DNA of 64,000 bases. Origin: Planococcus sp. CPCC 101016 (GTDB lineage: Bacteria; Bacillota; Bacilli; Bacillales_A; Planococcaceae). The position numbers and the translations under genes are program-made. Positions 8,193 through 16,511 of this stretch are shown piece after piece. The stretch covers positions 248,001-312,000 of the forward strand of contig NZ_VOHB01000003.1 in NCBI RefSeq assembly GCF_007859295.1, written 5' to 3'. The notes beneath the pieces were generated by a model. That model had not been told where the DNA came from and ran no database searches. It saw only the letters and a program-made list of their open reading frames with translations. Within the stretch, counting starts at the first letter, position 1. Each line of letters begins with the position of its first letter.

Positions 8193-9251
8193 TTATGCTT
8201 TTACTCGGTAAGTTAAATTATGATCCTTTAAGGTTTTATCTTTTCCGAATAAGAAATGCTTTTCCATATCCGGTGAATATTTCGAGTTGATTGTTTGAAT
8301 TCCTGTTGCTTCTGCTACTGCTCTTAACATAGCAGGCGACGCTCCACAACAAAGGCCAATATAATTAACACCAATGCTTTGGGCTTCTTTCGCCCATTCC
8401 GCTAATTCATACCGGTTATGATAAAGAGGATCTAAGGATGTCGGGAAAGTAGTTTCAGTCGGCAGGGTACAACTGCATCCGCCATCAGGCAAGTTAAAGA
8501 ATGTTGGGTGTTCTTCTGACGTCCGATATGGAATTGGCAATCCTCCAACAAAACCTTCTACCTCTTCTCTGATTTTCTGAAGATATGGCTGCATGGTAGC
8601 CGGGCCGCGGAAACAGTTCATTCCCACCACTAATGCCCCTTTTTCTGAAAGAATTCGACAAGAGTCTTCTACCGTGTAACCGTCACGCAGTATATTTTCG
8701 CCCATTAACCCCAAGGTAACAACTGCTGGCAGTCCTTGTTTTTGAATTTCTTCTAACGCAATAACCGCCTCTTCGTGGTAGTAAAAAGTTTCAGCATTGA
8801 TGAAATCTACGCCTTCTTCTTTCCCCCATTTGATCATCTCGGCAAAAATACTTCTTACTCTTTCCTTGGATTCAGCATCTTCAGGGTCAAAAATATTCGT
8901 ATTTGAGATGTTTCCTGCAACTAATGCTTCTTCGGTCGGATGTTCTGCTGCTACTTCTTTTGCTAAACGGATCGCACTTCGGTTTAAAGGCTCAAGTAAA
9001 TGTTCTTTGCCGATGATTCTCATTTTTTCACGGTGGCCATTATAGGTGAACGCTAACACCACATCGGAACCCGCATTCATGTAATCCCGGTATACTTGCT
9101 TTAAAGCCTCCGGATTTTCCAAAGCCACTTCTGGCACGAAAGACCCTGCTTGCAAATAGCCTCTGCGTTCAAGTTCAAACAAATACCCTTCGCCTACAAT
9201 TACAGTGCCTTCATTTAATCGTTGTTCCAAACTTCTTTTCTCCGCTACCAT
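8193..9251 (-). CDS. Betaine-homocysteine methyltransferase-like enzyme
   Basis: A 352-residue homocysteine S-methyltransferase-family barrel with zinc ligands in the right places: Cys213 in VGMNCFRGP and Cys301-Cys302 in IGLCCGASP. The N-terminal part follows animal BHMT more than MmuM/YbgG: RLNEGTVIVGEGYLFELERR, GYLQAGSFVPEVALENPEAL and NAGSDVVLAFTYNG. The Cys positions nearly coincide with those of human BHMT (217, 299, 300). It should transfer a methyl group from betaine or a related donor to homocysteine to make methionine. The C-terminal oligomerisation tail of animal BHMT is missing. A GGGAG site precedes ATG 9251. It lies 97 bases downstream of a LysR regulator in the same direction. 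Substrate choice (betaine, dimethylsulfoniopropionate, S-methylmethionine) is uncertain. Confidence 0.82.
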   Translation of the reverse strand: MVAEKRSLEQRLNEGTVIVGEGYLFELERRGYLQAGSFVPEVALENPEALKQVYRDYMNAGSDVVLAFTYNGHREKMRIIGKEHLLEPLNRSAIRLAKEVAAEHPTEEALVAGNISNTNIFDPEDAESKERVRSIFAEMIKWGKEEGVDFINAETFYYHEEAVIALEEIQKQGLPAVVTLGLMGENILRDGYTVEDSCRILSEKGALVVGMNCFRGPATMQPYLQKIREEVEGFVGGLPIPYRTSEEHPTFFNLPDGGCSCTLPTETTFPTSLDPLYHNRYELAEWAKEAQSIGVNYIGLCCGASPAMLRAVAEATGIQTINSKYSPDMEKHFLFGKDKTLKDHNLTYRVKA

Positions 9252-9334
9252 CTAACCCGCTCCCTTTTTCTTTAGATTAAGGTCAGTGTAGCATCGGAGC
9301 ATTGCTATAGCGTAACTCCTAAATTCTATCGTTT

Positions 9335-9356
9335 GCTATAGTTTCAAACTATAGAC
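9335..9356. promoter_or_regulatory. Short palindrome near the LysR stop codon
   Basis: ctatagtttcaaactatag (starting near 9337) is a near-perfect dyad located between the LysR gene and the BHMT-like gene and overlapping the end of the former. It could be a LysR-type operator for the downstream gene. No T-tract follows, so it is not a good terminator. Confidence 0.35.
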
Positions 9357-10269
9357 TAGTTCTTTCAGTCAAGATGGTTTCTTTCAGGTAGTCAATATAA
9401 ATGGCTGCCAGCGGGCTGATCGGTACGTTTTTACGTGTAATATAGCCAACCGTAATGCGTTCATTCACTTTTAACGGAAGTGCCACAATGTCATTATCGT
9501 TGATGTCATAACTAATGATTCCTGTGGAAATCGTATATCCATTCAACCCAATCAATAAGTTAAATAAAGTTGCCCGGTCACTCACATGAATATTTTTCGG
9601 TCTTGAAATGGTGCTGAGCACCTCTTCAGAAAAATAAAACGAATTATAGTCCCCTTGTTCAAAAGAAAGATACGGAAAAGGATGCAAATCCTCCAGGGTC
9701 ACATACTCTTGAGCCGCAAGCGGATTTGTTGAGCTGATAAACACATGCGGGTCTGCTTCAAATAGCTTATGAAACCTTAAATTTCCTTCTCTTAGAAACT
9801 TAGATATCACCTGCTGATTGAAATCATTCAAATATAAAATGCCAATTTCACTGCGAAGGTCTCTTACATCGTCGATGATTTCATAGGTTCTGGTTTCCCG
9901 TAAAGTGAATTGATATTCATCCCGCTCATAATCTTTTAACAATTTCACAAATGCACTGACGGCAAAGGCATAATGTTGTGCCGATACCGAGAAATGCTGC
10001 TGCGGGGGCTGGGCCGTATTGATATATTGATTTTCCAGCAAGTCTGTCTGTTCAATCACCTGTCTTGCGTACCCTAAAAACTTCGTGCCCTCAGAAGTTA
10101 TCACGATCCCTTTATTGGTACGTGAGAAAATGGTAATCCCCAGTTCCTTTTCCAGTTCTTTGATGGCATTGGACAGACTCGGTTGACTAATAAACAATCG
10201 CTGAGCTGCTTTACTAATCGACCTGTTTCTCGCCACTTCGATCACATATTTCAATTGTTGGAATGTCAT
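9349..10269 (-). CDS. LysR family transcriptional regulator
   Basis: 306 residues with the standard N-terminal winged helix-turn-helix: MTFQQLKYVIEVARNRSISK, AAQRLFISQPSLSNAIKELE, KELGITIFSRTNKGIVITSE. A substrate-binding domain of periplasmic-binding-protein type follows, from about residue 92. The length is normal. The ATG at 10269 is preceded by gaggaaaagc. Placed directly upstream of the BHMT-like gene in the same orientation, it is the obvious candidate regulator of methionine or betaine metabolism. The A/T-rich palindromic sequence at about 9300-9345 (ctatagtttcaaactatag) in the gap between the genes has the shape of a LysR operator or a short hairpin. Confidence 0.92.
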   Translation of the reverse strand: MTFQQLKYVIEVARNRSISKAAQRLFISQPSLSNAIKELEKELGITIFSRTNKGIVITSEGTKFLGYARQVIEQTDLLENQYINTAQPPQQHFSVSAQHYAFAVSAFVKLLKDYERDEYQFTLRETRTYEIIDDVRDLRSEIGILYLNDFNQQVISKFLREGNLRFHKLFEADPHVFISSTNPLAAQEYVTLEDLHPFPYLSFEQGDYNSFYFSEEVLSTISRPKNIHVSDRATLFNLLIGLNGYTISTGIISYDINDNDIVALPLKVNERITVGYITRKNVPISPLAAIYIDYLKETILTERTSL

Positions 10270-10317
10270 CTGCTTTTCCTCCCCGCTATTTACACACCCT
10301 ACGGAGCGACACTGTAA

Positions 10318-10878
10318 TTATTCAACTTCCCTGATATTAGTCGCTCCTTTAGTCTCATCGCTCTTCTTCATTTCCAGCATCCACTTCATTAACAATTCAC
10401 GGTCCACCAAACGCACCTGGTTGGATGCAGCTAATTTTTTAGCTGGCTCAGTATAATAGCTGTTGGTGACGACCCAGCATTCATCTGCTTTGAAATGATT
10501 TTTGGCAGTCGAAATCTCCTGTACGGCCTTTAATCCCACATTCTTTTTGTAGCGCTTTGCCTGCACAACAATCTTTCGATTTTTGATTGATAAGATGAGG
10601 TCAGCACCGAAGTCGCCAGTAGTTGGTGTTAATTGAACTTGATATCCTCTTTCATGGAATAGAACCCGAAGATATTCTTCAAATTCTCTTTCCGTCATCT
10701 CATCTACGTTCCAGATCCCTGATTTTTTGAGTTTATTGTGTCTCAATGTCTTTTTTATAAGTCCCAGTAATACTGAACTTATAAAAAAGAATGTTAGAAT
10801 TCCAATTAATTGAGGATTTGCAAGTACAATACTCCATATCATCTCAAGTCCCATTCCAAAACCTTCGGTAAACTTCAT
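10318..10878 (-). CDS. Membrane-anchored Mrr-like restriction endonuclease
   Basis: 186 residues. One hydrophobic helix at about 22-41 (LIGILTFFFISSVLLGLI) is followed by a basic stretch. A complete Mrr_cat PD-(D/E)XK domain spans about 60-165: MTEREFEEYLRVLFHERGY, TPTTGDFGADLIL (catalytic Asp), IVVQAKRYKKNVGLKAVQEI (Q-x-K) and CWVVTNSYYTEPAKKLA. Members cut DNA, some of them modified DNA, and membrane-anchored single-domain forms are common in Bacillales. The start at 10878 has only a weak ribosome binding site; ATG at codon 9 (MGLEMIWS) is an alternative. The neighbour upstream (10939-11295) carries another restriction-associated domain, so this may be a small defence or restriction pair. 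Confidence 0.85.
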   Translation of the reverse strand: MKFTEGFGMGLEMIWSIVLANPQLIGILTFFFISSVLLGLIKKTLRHNKLKKSGIWNVDEMTEREFEEYLRVLFHERGYQVQLTPTTGDFGADLILSIKNRKIVVQAKRYKKNVGLKAVQEISTAKNHFKADECWVVTNSYYTEPAKKLAASNQVRLVDRELLMKWMLEMKKSDETKGATNIREVE

Positions 10879-10938
10879 GATTTATTTATCTCACTTTCTA
10901 TATGTATTTAGAATTCTCCACTTCTCAGAGAGAGAAAA

Positions 10939-11295
10939 TCAGTGCTTTAGTTCATCTACAATTTTTTGAAGTCCAATTAAATTCCCTTTTCCTAAAGTGC
11001 CATAATAATTAACGTGCTTTTGTGCTGCAGTTAATGCCTTTTTAAAGTATTGTTCTCCGAAATCTCTTCGGATACTTTCAAATAAAAATCTATTTGTTTC
11101 ATTATTAAATGCTCTTTTGTATTCTTCTCCATTCATCATAGCTAAAAAAATTGTGATGTATGCTTGAGCAGACCCTTCATTCATACCAGAAACACGATTA
11201 ATTTCACTTTTCCCATCATTTCTCGTTAATTGTCCCGAGTAAACTTTCTTGGCTATCGGATAAGCTTCTTGACTCATTTTCATCGTAATTTTCAT
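10939..11295 (-). CDS. Stand-alone domain related to N-termini of HNH restriction enzymes
   Basis: 118 residues: MKITMKMSQEAYPIAKKVYS, followed by SGMNEGSAQAYITIFLAMMN, EYKRAFNNETNRFLFESI and AAQKHVNYYGTLGKGNLIGL. This helical pattern is what I recall at the N-terminus of HNH-type (McrA-like) modified-DNA endonucleases, but no HNH domain follows here. It may be a truncated enzyme, a DNA-binding partner, or a regulator. It lies 60 bases upstream of the Mrr-like nuclease gene in the same direction, so the two may be co-transcribed. A gggggaaaaac site precedes the ATG. Confidence 0.55.
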   Translation of the reverse strand: MKITMKMSQEAYPIAKKVYSGQLTRNDGKSEINRVSGMNEGSAQAYITIFLAMMNGEEYKRAFNNETNRFLFESIRRDFGEQYFKKALTAAQKHVNYYGTLGKGNLIGLQKIVDELKH

Positions 11296-11697
11296 GTTTT
11301 TCCCCCTTTTTGCTAACTCTTAAGTGTTCAAACAATCTTTTAGGCCAATAATTAAGGCCTTTTCGTTTTTCTCAAGTAAAAAAATTCTGTTTCGGAGTTC
11401 TTATTAGCTATTCACAAAAATTTCTTACTATTTTATATATGAGTAAATCGTACCATAAACTATTAATCTTAAATACATATATTTCCCAGTTATAATGAAT
11501 AAATTTGGGTTATTAAAAAATGGATTTTATATATAATTCTACAAAATGACTTACTGTATTTTAAGATTTTTTCCAAAACAAAACCGCTGAGCGGAATAAA
11601 ATCCCCCAGCGGAACTGTAATTACGCTTATTAAATTCAATAGAATAAAGCTCTTACCTGCTATTCAGACAATGCACAGTGCACAATCAGCATTAATT
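11296..11697. other. AT-rich intergenic stretch
   Basis: About 400 bases, strongly AT rich. Apart from the terminator-like hairpin near 11583 and the presumed promoter for the 118-residue protein, I see nothing I can support. Confidence 0.4.
11578..11612 (-). terminator. Probable terminator of the aldo/keto reductase gene
   Basis: On the minus strand, CCGCTG pairs with CAGCGG around an A/T-rich loop and is followed by TTTTGTTTT. It lies about 90 bases past the stop codon at 11698. Confidence 0.55.
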
Positions 11698-12540
11698 TTA
11701 AAACTCTTCATGAGTAGCGGGATCCATATCAAACAGCCTGCCATCCGGCCGGGACAATCCAGCAATTGCACTCATCTCGGCTTCACTTAATTCAAAATCA
11801 AAAATCGCCAGGTTTTCCCGCTGCCGCTGAGGAGAAGTAGAGCGCGGAATCGACACAGAGCCGATTTGGTATTGCCAGCGCAGCACAACTTGCGGCACTG
11901 TCTTATTATGGTTTTGAGCAATCTTACCGACCGTTTCATTCGACAGAATATCTGCAGCTCTGGCAACCGGGCTCCATGACTGCGTTTGGATACCGTGCTC
12001 CGCGTGCACTTTCCGCTGTTCTTCCTGGTTAAAGAACGGATGCAATTCAACCTGATTCAAACTCGGCGTTACCCCCGTCTCTTGGACAATGCGCTCCAGG
12101 TGCTCGGGCAGGAAGTTACTGACACCAATCGACCGGACAAGTCCCCATTTCTTCGCATCAATCAATGCCTGCCACGCTTCCACGTATAGATCTTGATTAG
12201 GAAGCGGCCAGTGAATCACGTAAAGATCAAAATAATCCAAGTTGGAACGGTACAGCGATTCCTGAATCGCCACCAATGCTTTCTCGTAATTGTGATAACG
12301 GCCTGGCAGCTTAGAAGTAATCCACAATTCCTCACGGGAAATGCCGCTGCGCTTGATGCCTTCCCCCACGGCTCCTTCGTTCTCGTAATTATACGCTGTG
12401 TCGATCAACCGGTAACCCGCATTGATTCCACTGCTGACTGCGTTCGCCCCTGCATTGCCCCACAGTCCATATGTACCGAGTCCGGTAACCGGCAGCATCG
12501 TCCCATCGTTCAAGGTCACTTCTGGTATTACTTTCTCCAT
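11698..12540 (-). CDS. Aldo/keto reductase
   Basis: A 280-residue NADPH-dependent aldo/keto reductase of the 2,5-diketo-gluconate reductase/YtbE-YvgN type, which reduces aldehydes and ketones in the cytoplasm. The catalytic tetrad is present: Asp47 and Tyr52 in RLIDTAYNYENE, Lys77 in WITSKLPG and His110 in LYVIHWPLP. GVSNF is near 140. Cofactor-site residues follow in SVSIPRSTSPQRQRENLAIF near the C-terminus. The length is typical. GAGGAG precedes the ATG by 8 bases. The gene is monocistronic, with a downstream hairpin. Confidence 0.93.
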   Translation of the reverse strand: MEKVIPEVTLNDGTMLPVTGLGTYGLWGNAGANAVSSGINAGYRLIDTAYNYENEGAVGEGIKRSGISREELWITSKLPGRYHNYEKALVAIQESLYRSNLDYFDLYVIHWPLPNQDLYVEAWQALIDAKKWGLVRSIGVSNFLPEHLERIVQETGVTPSLNQVELHPFFNQEEQRKVHAEHGIQTQSWSPVARAADILSNETVGKIAQNHNKTVPQVVLRWQYQIGSVSIPRSTSPQRQRENLAIFDFELSEAEMSAIAGLSRPDGRLFDMDPATHEEF

Positions 12541-13080
12541 TCACTTTCACTCCTCTCATTTCTATTTTCAGATTACGCTTACATCATCCCAAACTCAAAC
12601 TATTCGACCCTTGATATTTAAACAAAAATCTTTAGCAAATCAAATTTGGCTTTGAATAAAATCTCTATTGCTCTGCTCAATATAAAGATTATATTTTCCA
12701 AATTATTTATGTTTAACGCATAATATTGACTCTTCCACATTACTCTAAAACTAAAATAATAATTCGCTTCATCGCTGAATAGGCTGGTATCTTATTCCCG
12801 AAGTTAAGGCGCGGTCCAATTGCTAGTTCCACACATCTTTTTTCGAGTACGCAGACCCATTCATTCATTCTTTCCGTAATGCGGATATGACTTTCCGCCG
12901 ACAGTCGTTATTTGGAAGCTGCTTTTAAAAGCCTTAATCAAATACAGGTACAATTGATCGGCCACTCTTCAATATAAGGAAATATTTACTATAAACAGCA
13001 TAAATCATGTTCCATAATCATCCAACTGATGGTACTATTTATTAGATGTTATAGTAGAAAAGGAAGATGAGGTAATAAAA
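12541..13080. other. Intergenic stretch between divergent genes
   Basis: 540 bases between the minus-strand aldo/keto reductase and the plus-strand lipoprotein. A promoter for the lipoprotein is likely near 13030-13055 (tatagt-like -10). The GC-richer stretch at 12780-12910 might be an old remnant but no frame is convincing. Confidence 0.35.
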
Positions 13081-14232
13081 ATGAAAAAGAAAAAATTAAT
13101 GAGTTTGATGTTTGTTGGTTTGATTACAGGTCTTCTAGCAGGCTGCGGATCAGAAAATCCTAGCGCTACTGTAGATGACTTTCTGACTGCCGTTCAAAAA
13201 AATGATTTTGAAAAAGCAGGTTCGTATGTTCAAGGCGGTACTGAAAGTTTGACTACTGATCAAGAAGCGGCTGATGAAGCTGATGAAGAATTAGCAATGA
13301 CCTTATTTGAAAACATTTCTAAGAATTATGACTTTGAAAAGACTGAAGAAGTATCAGTTGATGGTGATAAAGCCATTATAAAGACTGAAATTACATCTCT
13401 TGATATGGGAAGCGTTATGACCAGCACAATGGCTGAAATTATGCCTTTAGCTTTTGCCAGTGCTTTTGATGAAGAAACTCCAGAATCAGAAAAAGCCTTT
13501 GAAGAAATGGCTGAAAAGACTATGGTTAAATATATGACTGCAGAGGATGCTCCTCTCGTTACAAGGTCGGTAGAATTAAACTTAGAAAAAGATGATGAAG
13601 GAAACTTTAAAATTGTAGATGACGAAAACTTGGAGGAAGCTATCTTCGCTAATATCTCCCAGCTAGAAGATATGTTCAGCGAAGAAGACAGTGAGTCTTG
13701 GACAGAATCGGAAGAAACAGAAGAAGAACAACCGGAGCAAACTTCTGAAGTGTTGTCTGTTGTAGCCGAGAATAAATCGTATGATGCAAAGCCGATAAAC
13801 GTTACATTGGAAGAAGTATCATTCAAAAAAGCGAGCAATGTCTCAGAGGATCAGCAGTTCGACATAAACAATATGTATACGGACGAACCAATAGGGGCAG
13901 AGTTTAATTATTTTTATATTAAATACACTGCAGAAAATACTTCTGATCAAGATGTAACTTTTAGCGGAATCAATGAAATCGTTTTGTTCTCAGAAGGTAA
14001 ACAAGAAAAAATTGACGTTGCATACGATTGGAAAGATTTTATTGATTACGATGAAGCGCAGGATACAGACTATTATGGGGCTGTAAGTAAAACTGGAGAG
14101 GTTGGGGTAGTAATTAAAACTGATCCAACTAAAGTGGAAAAGGTCAGGGTTGTGATAAGCGAATCAATTTCAACTGAGACTTACGAAACGCTTTCAGATG
14201 CACAGAATATTGAATTTGAAATAACTAACTAA
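13081..14232 (+). CDS. Lipoprotein with NTF2-like and immunoglobulin-like parts
   Basis: A 383-residue lipoprotein. Signal peptide with lipobox LLAGC, lipidated Cys22. Residues about 28-185 (PSATVDDFLTAVQKNDFEKA, with KAIIKTEITS and FKIVDDENLE) look like a DUF4878/NTF2-type fold. A very acidic linker (SEETEEEQPEQTSE) follows. The C-terminal part, from about 225, resembles DUF5067/DUF4352-type extracytoplasmic beta domains (FNYFYIKYTAENTSDQDVTF). It is probably anchored to the outer face of the membrane. Function unknown. ggaagatgagg precedes the ATG. Codon use is AT richer than its neighbours. Confidence 0.8.
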   Translation: MKKKKLMSLMFVGLITGLLAGCGSENPSATVDDFLTAVQKNDFEKAGSYVQGGTESLTTDQEAADEADEELAMTLFENISKNYDFEKTEEVSVDGDKAIIKTEITSLDMGSVMTSTMAEIMPLAFASAFDEETPESEKAFEEMAEKTMVKYMTAEDAPLVTRSVELNLEKDDEGNFKIVDDENLEEAIFANISQLEDMFSEEDSESWTESEETEEEQPEQTSEVLSVVAENKSYDAKPINVTLEEVSFKKASNVSEDQQFDINNMYTDEPIGAEFNYFYIKYTAENTSDQDVTFSGINEIVLFSEGKQEKIDVAYDWKDFIDYDEAQDTDYYGAVSKTGEVGVVIKTDPTKVEKVRVVISESISTETYETLSDAQNIEFEITN

Positions 14233-14401
14233 GACATTTCAAGCAATCATTAGACTGATCCCACATACGTGGAGCACCACCAGACCAATTTGTGATTTCC
14301 TACTCTAGAAGGGTTAAATCCCGTCATGCGAGAACACTAACTCGATACACTCTCCTTTCAACATGATCGTGGTGCTACTGTGCCGGCAAGGGCGGGCTAT
14401 C

Positions 14402-14488
14402 AAAGAACCGCGCTTAATCGAACTAGTCTTCTCTTATGAACAAGCGATCCAAAAATGCCAGACACCAAATTCCGAATCCTATTGGTGA
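14402..14488 (+). pseudogene. C-terminal remnant of an amidase-signature enzyme
   Basis: The frame reads KEPRLIELVFSYEQAI and ends SYW before a TGA at 14486. This matches the C-terminal helix of amidase-signature family enzymes (PAGRxYKEPxLIELxFSYEQAT). Directly upstream, ACTGTGCCGGCAAGGGCG would give the preceding TVPAGRAY if one base were removed, so at least one frameshift is present, and I find no intact gene upstream. It is a short, decayed 3' fragment; the identification rests on a short similarity. Confidence 0.4.
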
Positions 14489-14500
14489 TTAGTATTAGTA

Positions 14501-14568
14501 ATGAAAAACACCCTTTACTGAAAAGTCGACATGCAGATGTCAACCACTCAGTGGAGGGTGTTTTTCAT
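14501..14568. repeat. 68-bp near-perfect palindrome
   Basis: Outer arms of 14 bases are perfectly complementary (atgaaaaacaccct at 14501-14514 with agggtgtttttcat at 14555-14568). Inside, actga pairs with tcagt and gacat pairs with atgtc. It could be a terminator following the amidase remnant, a MITE, or the end of a lost insertion sequence. No second copy is seen in this window. Confidence 0.6.
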
Positions 14569-14806
14569 TAGTTTTACTTCCCTAAGCAGTGATTTCTACT
14601 TAGTAAGGCTACAGTTCAACGTACTCACCTCACACTAACTAAATCTATAAAGGTATTATAATAAATGCTGGTATAATCGTAATTATTATAAATTGATGTA
14701 TATACCAACAAACAATTTCACTTTCTAAGCAGATGCAACTTCTATGAACCAGTAAAAAATTACTTCTGGTACGGAATGCTTTCATTTTTGTTATTCATCT
14801 CGCCTG

Positions 14807-15559
14807 CTATTCCACTACAAATAGTTTTCCTCCATGGTCTGCTGTATTCACAGAAATCGTTTCCCGGTTTTCCAACTGGATGGCCGCCTTTTCGTCTTCG
14901 TAGCGTTCATCCACATAGATGAACGTATACCCATCTGCTTCAGCAGAAATAACGAAGTCATTCTTCTCTACCTGCAGATCCAATAAACCATAACCGCCCT
15001 TTGAATATTCATAAATCGCAATCGCCGGCATGTTGTCTATGGTAAGGGCGAACACCGTCAGTTCTCCCTCGATCCATTCATCTTGTTTCGTTATCTCGAC
15101 GTCGTCCTTGTCCAAGGTATAAGCTTCTCCGTAAGTGAATTCGAGTTCTCGCCACAATTCCTGTTGAGTCGGGAATCCCCCATCTGTCCAATGGCTTACT
15201 TGCTGGACTTCGTCATTGTCATCGACATGCAAGGTCACGCCTATATCTGGTGTTTCTTTATCACTAACATCAAAAACCCCTACCGTATAACCTGCTTCGT
15301 AATACTCTGGAATGACTGTGAATTCACGGTCCGGATAATTGGTTTCCAAGTACTCACTGACCTGCTCGTATCTCTCTGCATGGATACTGACTTGCAAGTA
15401 GGGATAATAAGCAACAGACCCGATGTACCCCGCAACCAATATACAAGTCAGGCCAATTGCCCATTTTTTTCGCTTTCTAAAGAGGATCCAAACTACCACC
15501 ACCACGAACAAAACTGCAACTCCAATAAGAAAAAACGTTATGGTTTCACTGGGGTTCAT
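14807..15559 (-). CDS. Membrane protein of unknown function with extracytoplasmic domain
   Basis: About 250 residues. Two hydrophobic helices (roughly 8-27 and 34-52) are separated by a basic loop RKRKKW. About 195 mostly acidic and aromatic residues follow, which are probably outside the cell (SEYLETNYPDREFTVIPEYY, TLHVDDNDEVQQVSHW). The tandem pattern of YxxV/FxV strands suggests a YfjA/PepSY-like beta domain, but I do not recognise the family. The start is the ATG at 15559 with gagaggtg before it; a GTG nine bases upstream overlaps that site. No operon partner. Confidence 0.75.
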   Translation of the reverse strand: MNPSETITFFLIGVAVLFVVVVVWILFRKRKKWAIGLTCILVAGYIGSVAYYPYLQVSIHAERYEQVSEYLETNYPDREFTVIPEYYEAGYTVGVFDVSDKETPDIGVTLHVDDNDEVQQVSHWTDGGFPTQQELWRELEFTYGEAYTLDKDDVEITKQDEWIEGELTVFALTIDNMPAIAIYEYSKGGYGLLDLQVEKNDFVISAEADGYTFIYVDERYEDEKAAIQLENRETISVNTADHGGKLFVVE

Positions 15560-15823
15560 CTCATTCACCTCTCATTTCTCGTTTCTTTAACGTTCGTCAC
15601 CTTTATCCCATCTTCCCTCAAATCAGCAGATTTAAATGTTCTAGTTCAATTCTGATAGTATACAACTTCATCAGTTGCTCACCCATCCAGCTGATTTCAG
15701 TAAGAATCCCTAAACAACTTTTGTGTTCAAGCTTTATTGTAACTGTTTGAAGAAATCACCTTTCGGGAAATGTAGGAGGAATAATATACTGGAATAAGCC
15801 AAATTTGCGAAGGAGTGGTCAAG

Positions 15824-16207
15824 TTGATCAATAAACTCGGGCAAGTGATGGTGTATGTGGAGGATCAGGACAAAGCAGTAAAGTTTTGGACGGAAAAAGC
15901 AGGATTTGCCGTAATTGCAGATGAAGGTTCGAAAGACCAAGGATTAAGATGGATCGAAATTGCCCCTACCAAAGAAGCTGAGACAACGATTGTGCTGCAT
16001 GACAAAGAAGTAGTTTCGAAACTGTCACCCGAGTTGGAGCTCGGCACCCCATCTTTAATGTTTTATACTGATGGGGTTGAGCAGCTGTATGCGGATTTTG
16101 AAGAACGAGGCGTTATGACTGGCGAATTGGTAGACATGGGCGCCGGCAGAAGCTTTAATTTTGCGGATGATGAAGGCAACTACTTTGCGGTGATGGAAAG
16201 AGCCTAA
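15824..16207 (+). CDS. VOC (glyoxalase/bleomycin resistance) family protein
   Basis: 127 residues of the vicinal oxygen chelate fold: INKLGQVMVYVEDQDKAVKF, WTEKAGFAVIADE, RWIEIAP, LMFYTDGVEQLYADFEERGV, FNFADDEGNYFAVME. Paired beta-alpha-beta-beta-beta modules are typical of glyoxalase I-like enzymes and antibiotic-binding proteins. Its ligand is unknown. The start is taken as TTG 15824 because gaaggag ends nine bases before it. The in-frame GTG at 15815 directly abuts that site. A terminator follows. Confidence 0.88.
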   Translation: MINKLGQVMVYVEDQDKAVKFWTEKAGFAVIADEGSKDQGLRWIEIAPTKEAETTIVLHDKEVVSKLSPELELGTPSLMFYTDGVEQLYADFEERGVMTGELVDMGAGRSFNFADDEGNYFAVMERA

Positions 16208-16223
16208 AATGGATGCTGACAAC

Positions 16224-16266
16224 AAAATCCATGAAGTAAAGGAACATTTTTACTTCATGGATTTTT
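16224..16266 (+). terminator. Rho-independent terminator
   Basis: aaaatccatgaagtaaa pairs with tttacttcatggatttt around a 6-7 base loop and ends in TTTTTT, 17 bases after the VOC stop codon. Confidence 0.92.
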
Positions 16267-16511
16267 TAGCGGTTATTGCAGTATGTGTATACCGATTCAT
16301 CGGAAGAGACTTACCCAAAAAGTTCAAAAGAAGACAGACTCCACATGCTCAATTGTACAGATGATTCCTCGGTCTTGACCAGCTTTATTCTATTACTTTC
16401 AGCGTCATACTATCGAACTCACTAAGATTTTTCTTATAGGGGCAGTTACCGTTTTGTTTATGGCTGGCGTGGGTACATATGGAACAAATACAAATTCTGG
16501 AGGAATCAGCC
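16267..16511. other. Upstream region of the peptidoglycan-binding protein
   Basis: About 245 bases that should hold the promoter. Around 16410-16490 a frame reads KIFLIGAVTVLFMAGVGTYG, which looks like a signal peptide or membrane anchor and runs into the next gene in another frame. It may be the eroded start of an older gene or chance. Confidence 0.3.

Noticed and set aside
15083-15655. 190-codon plus-strand frame opposite the membrane protein at 14807-15559
   Set aside because: The composition is unlike a protein and it covers an antisense gene with a good start; a shadow.
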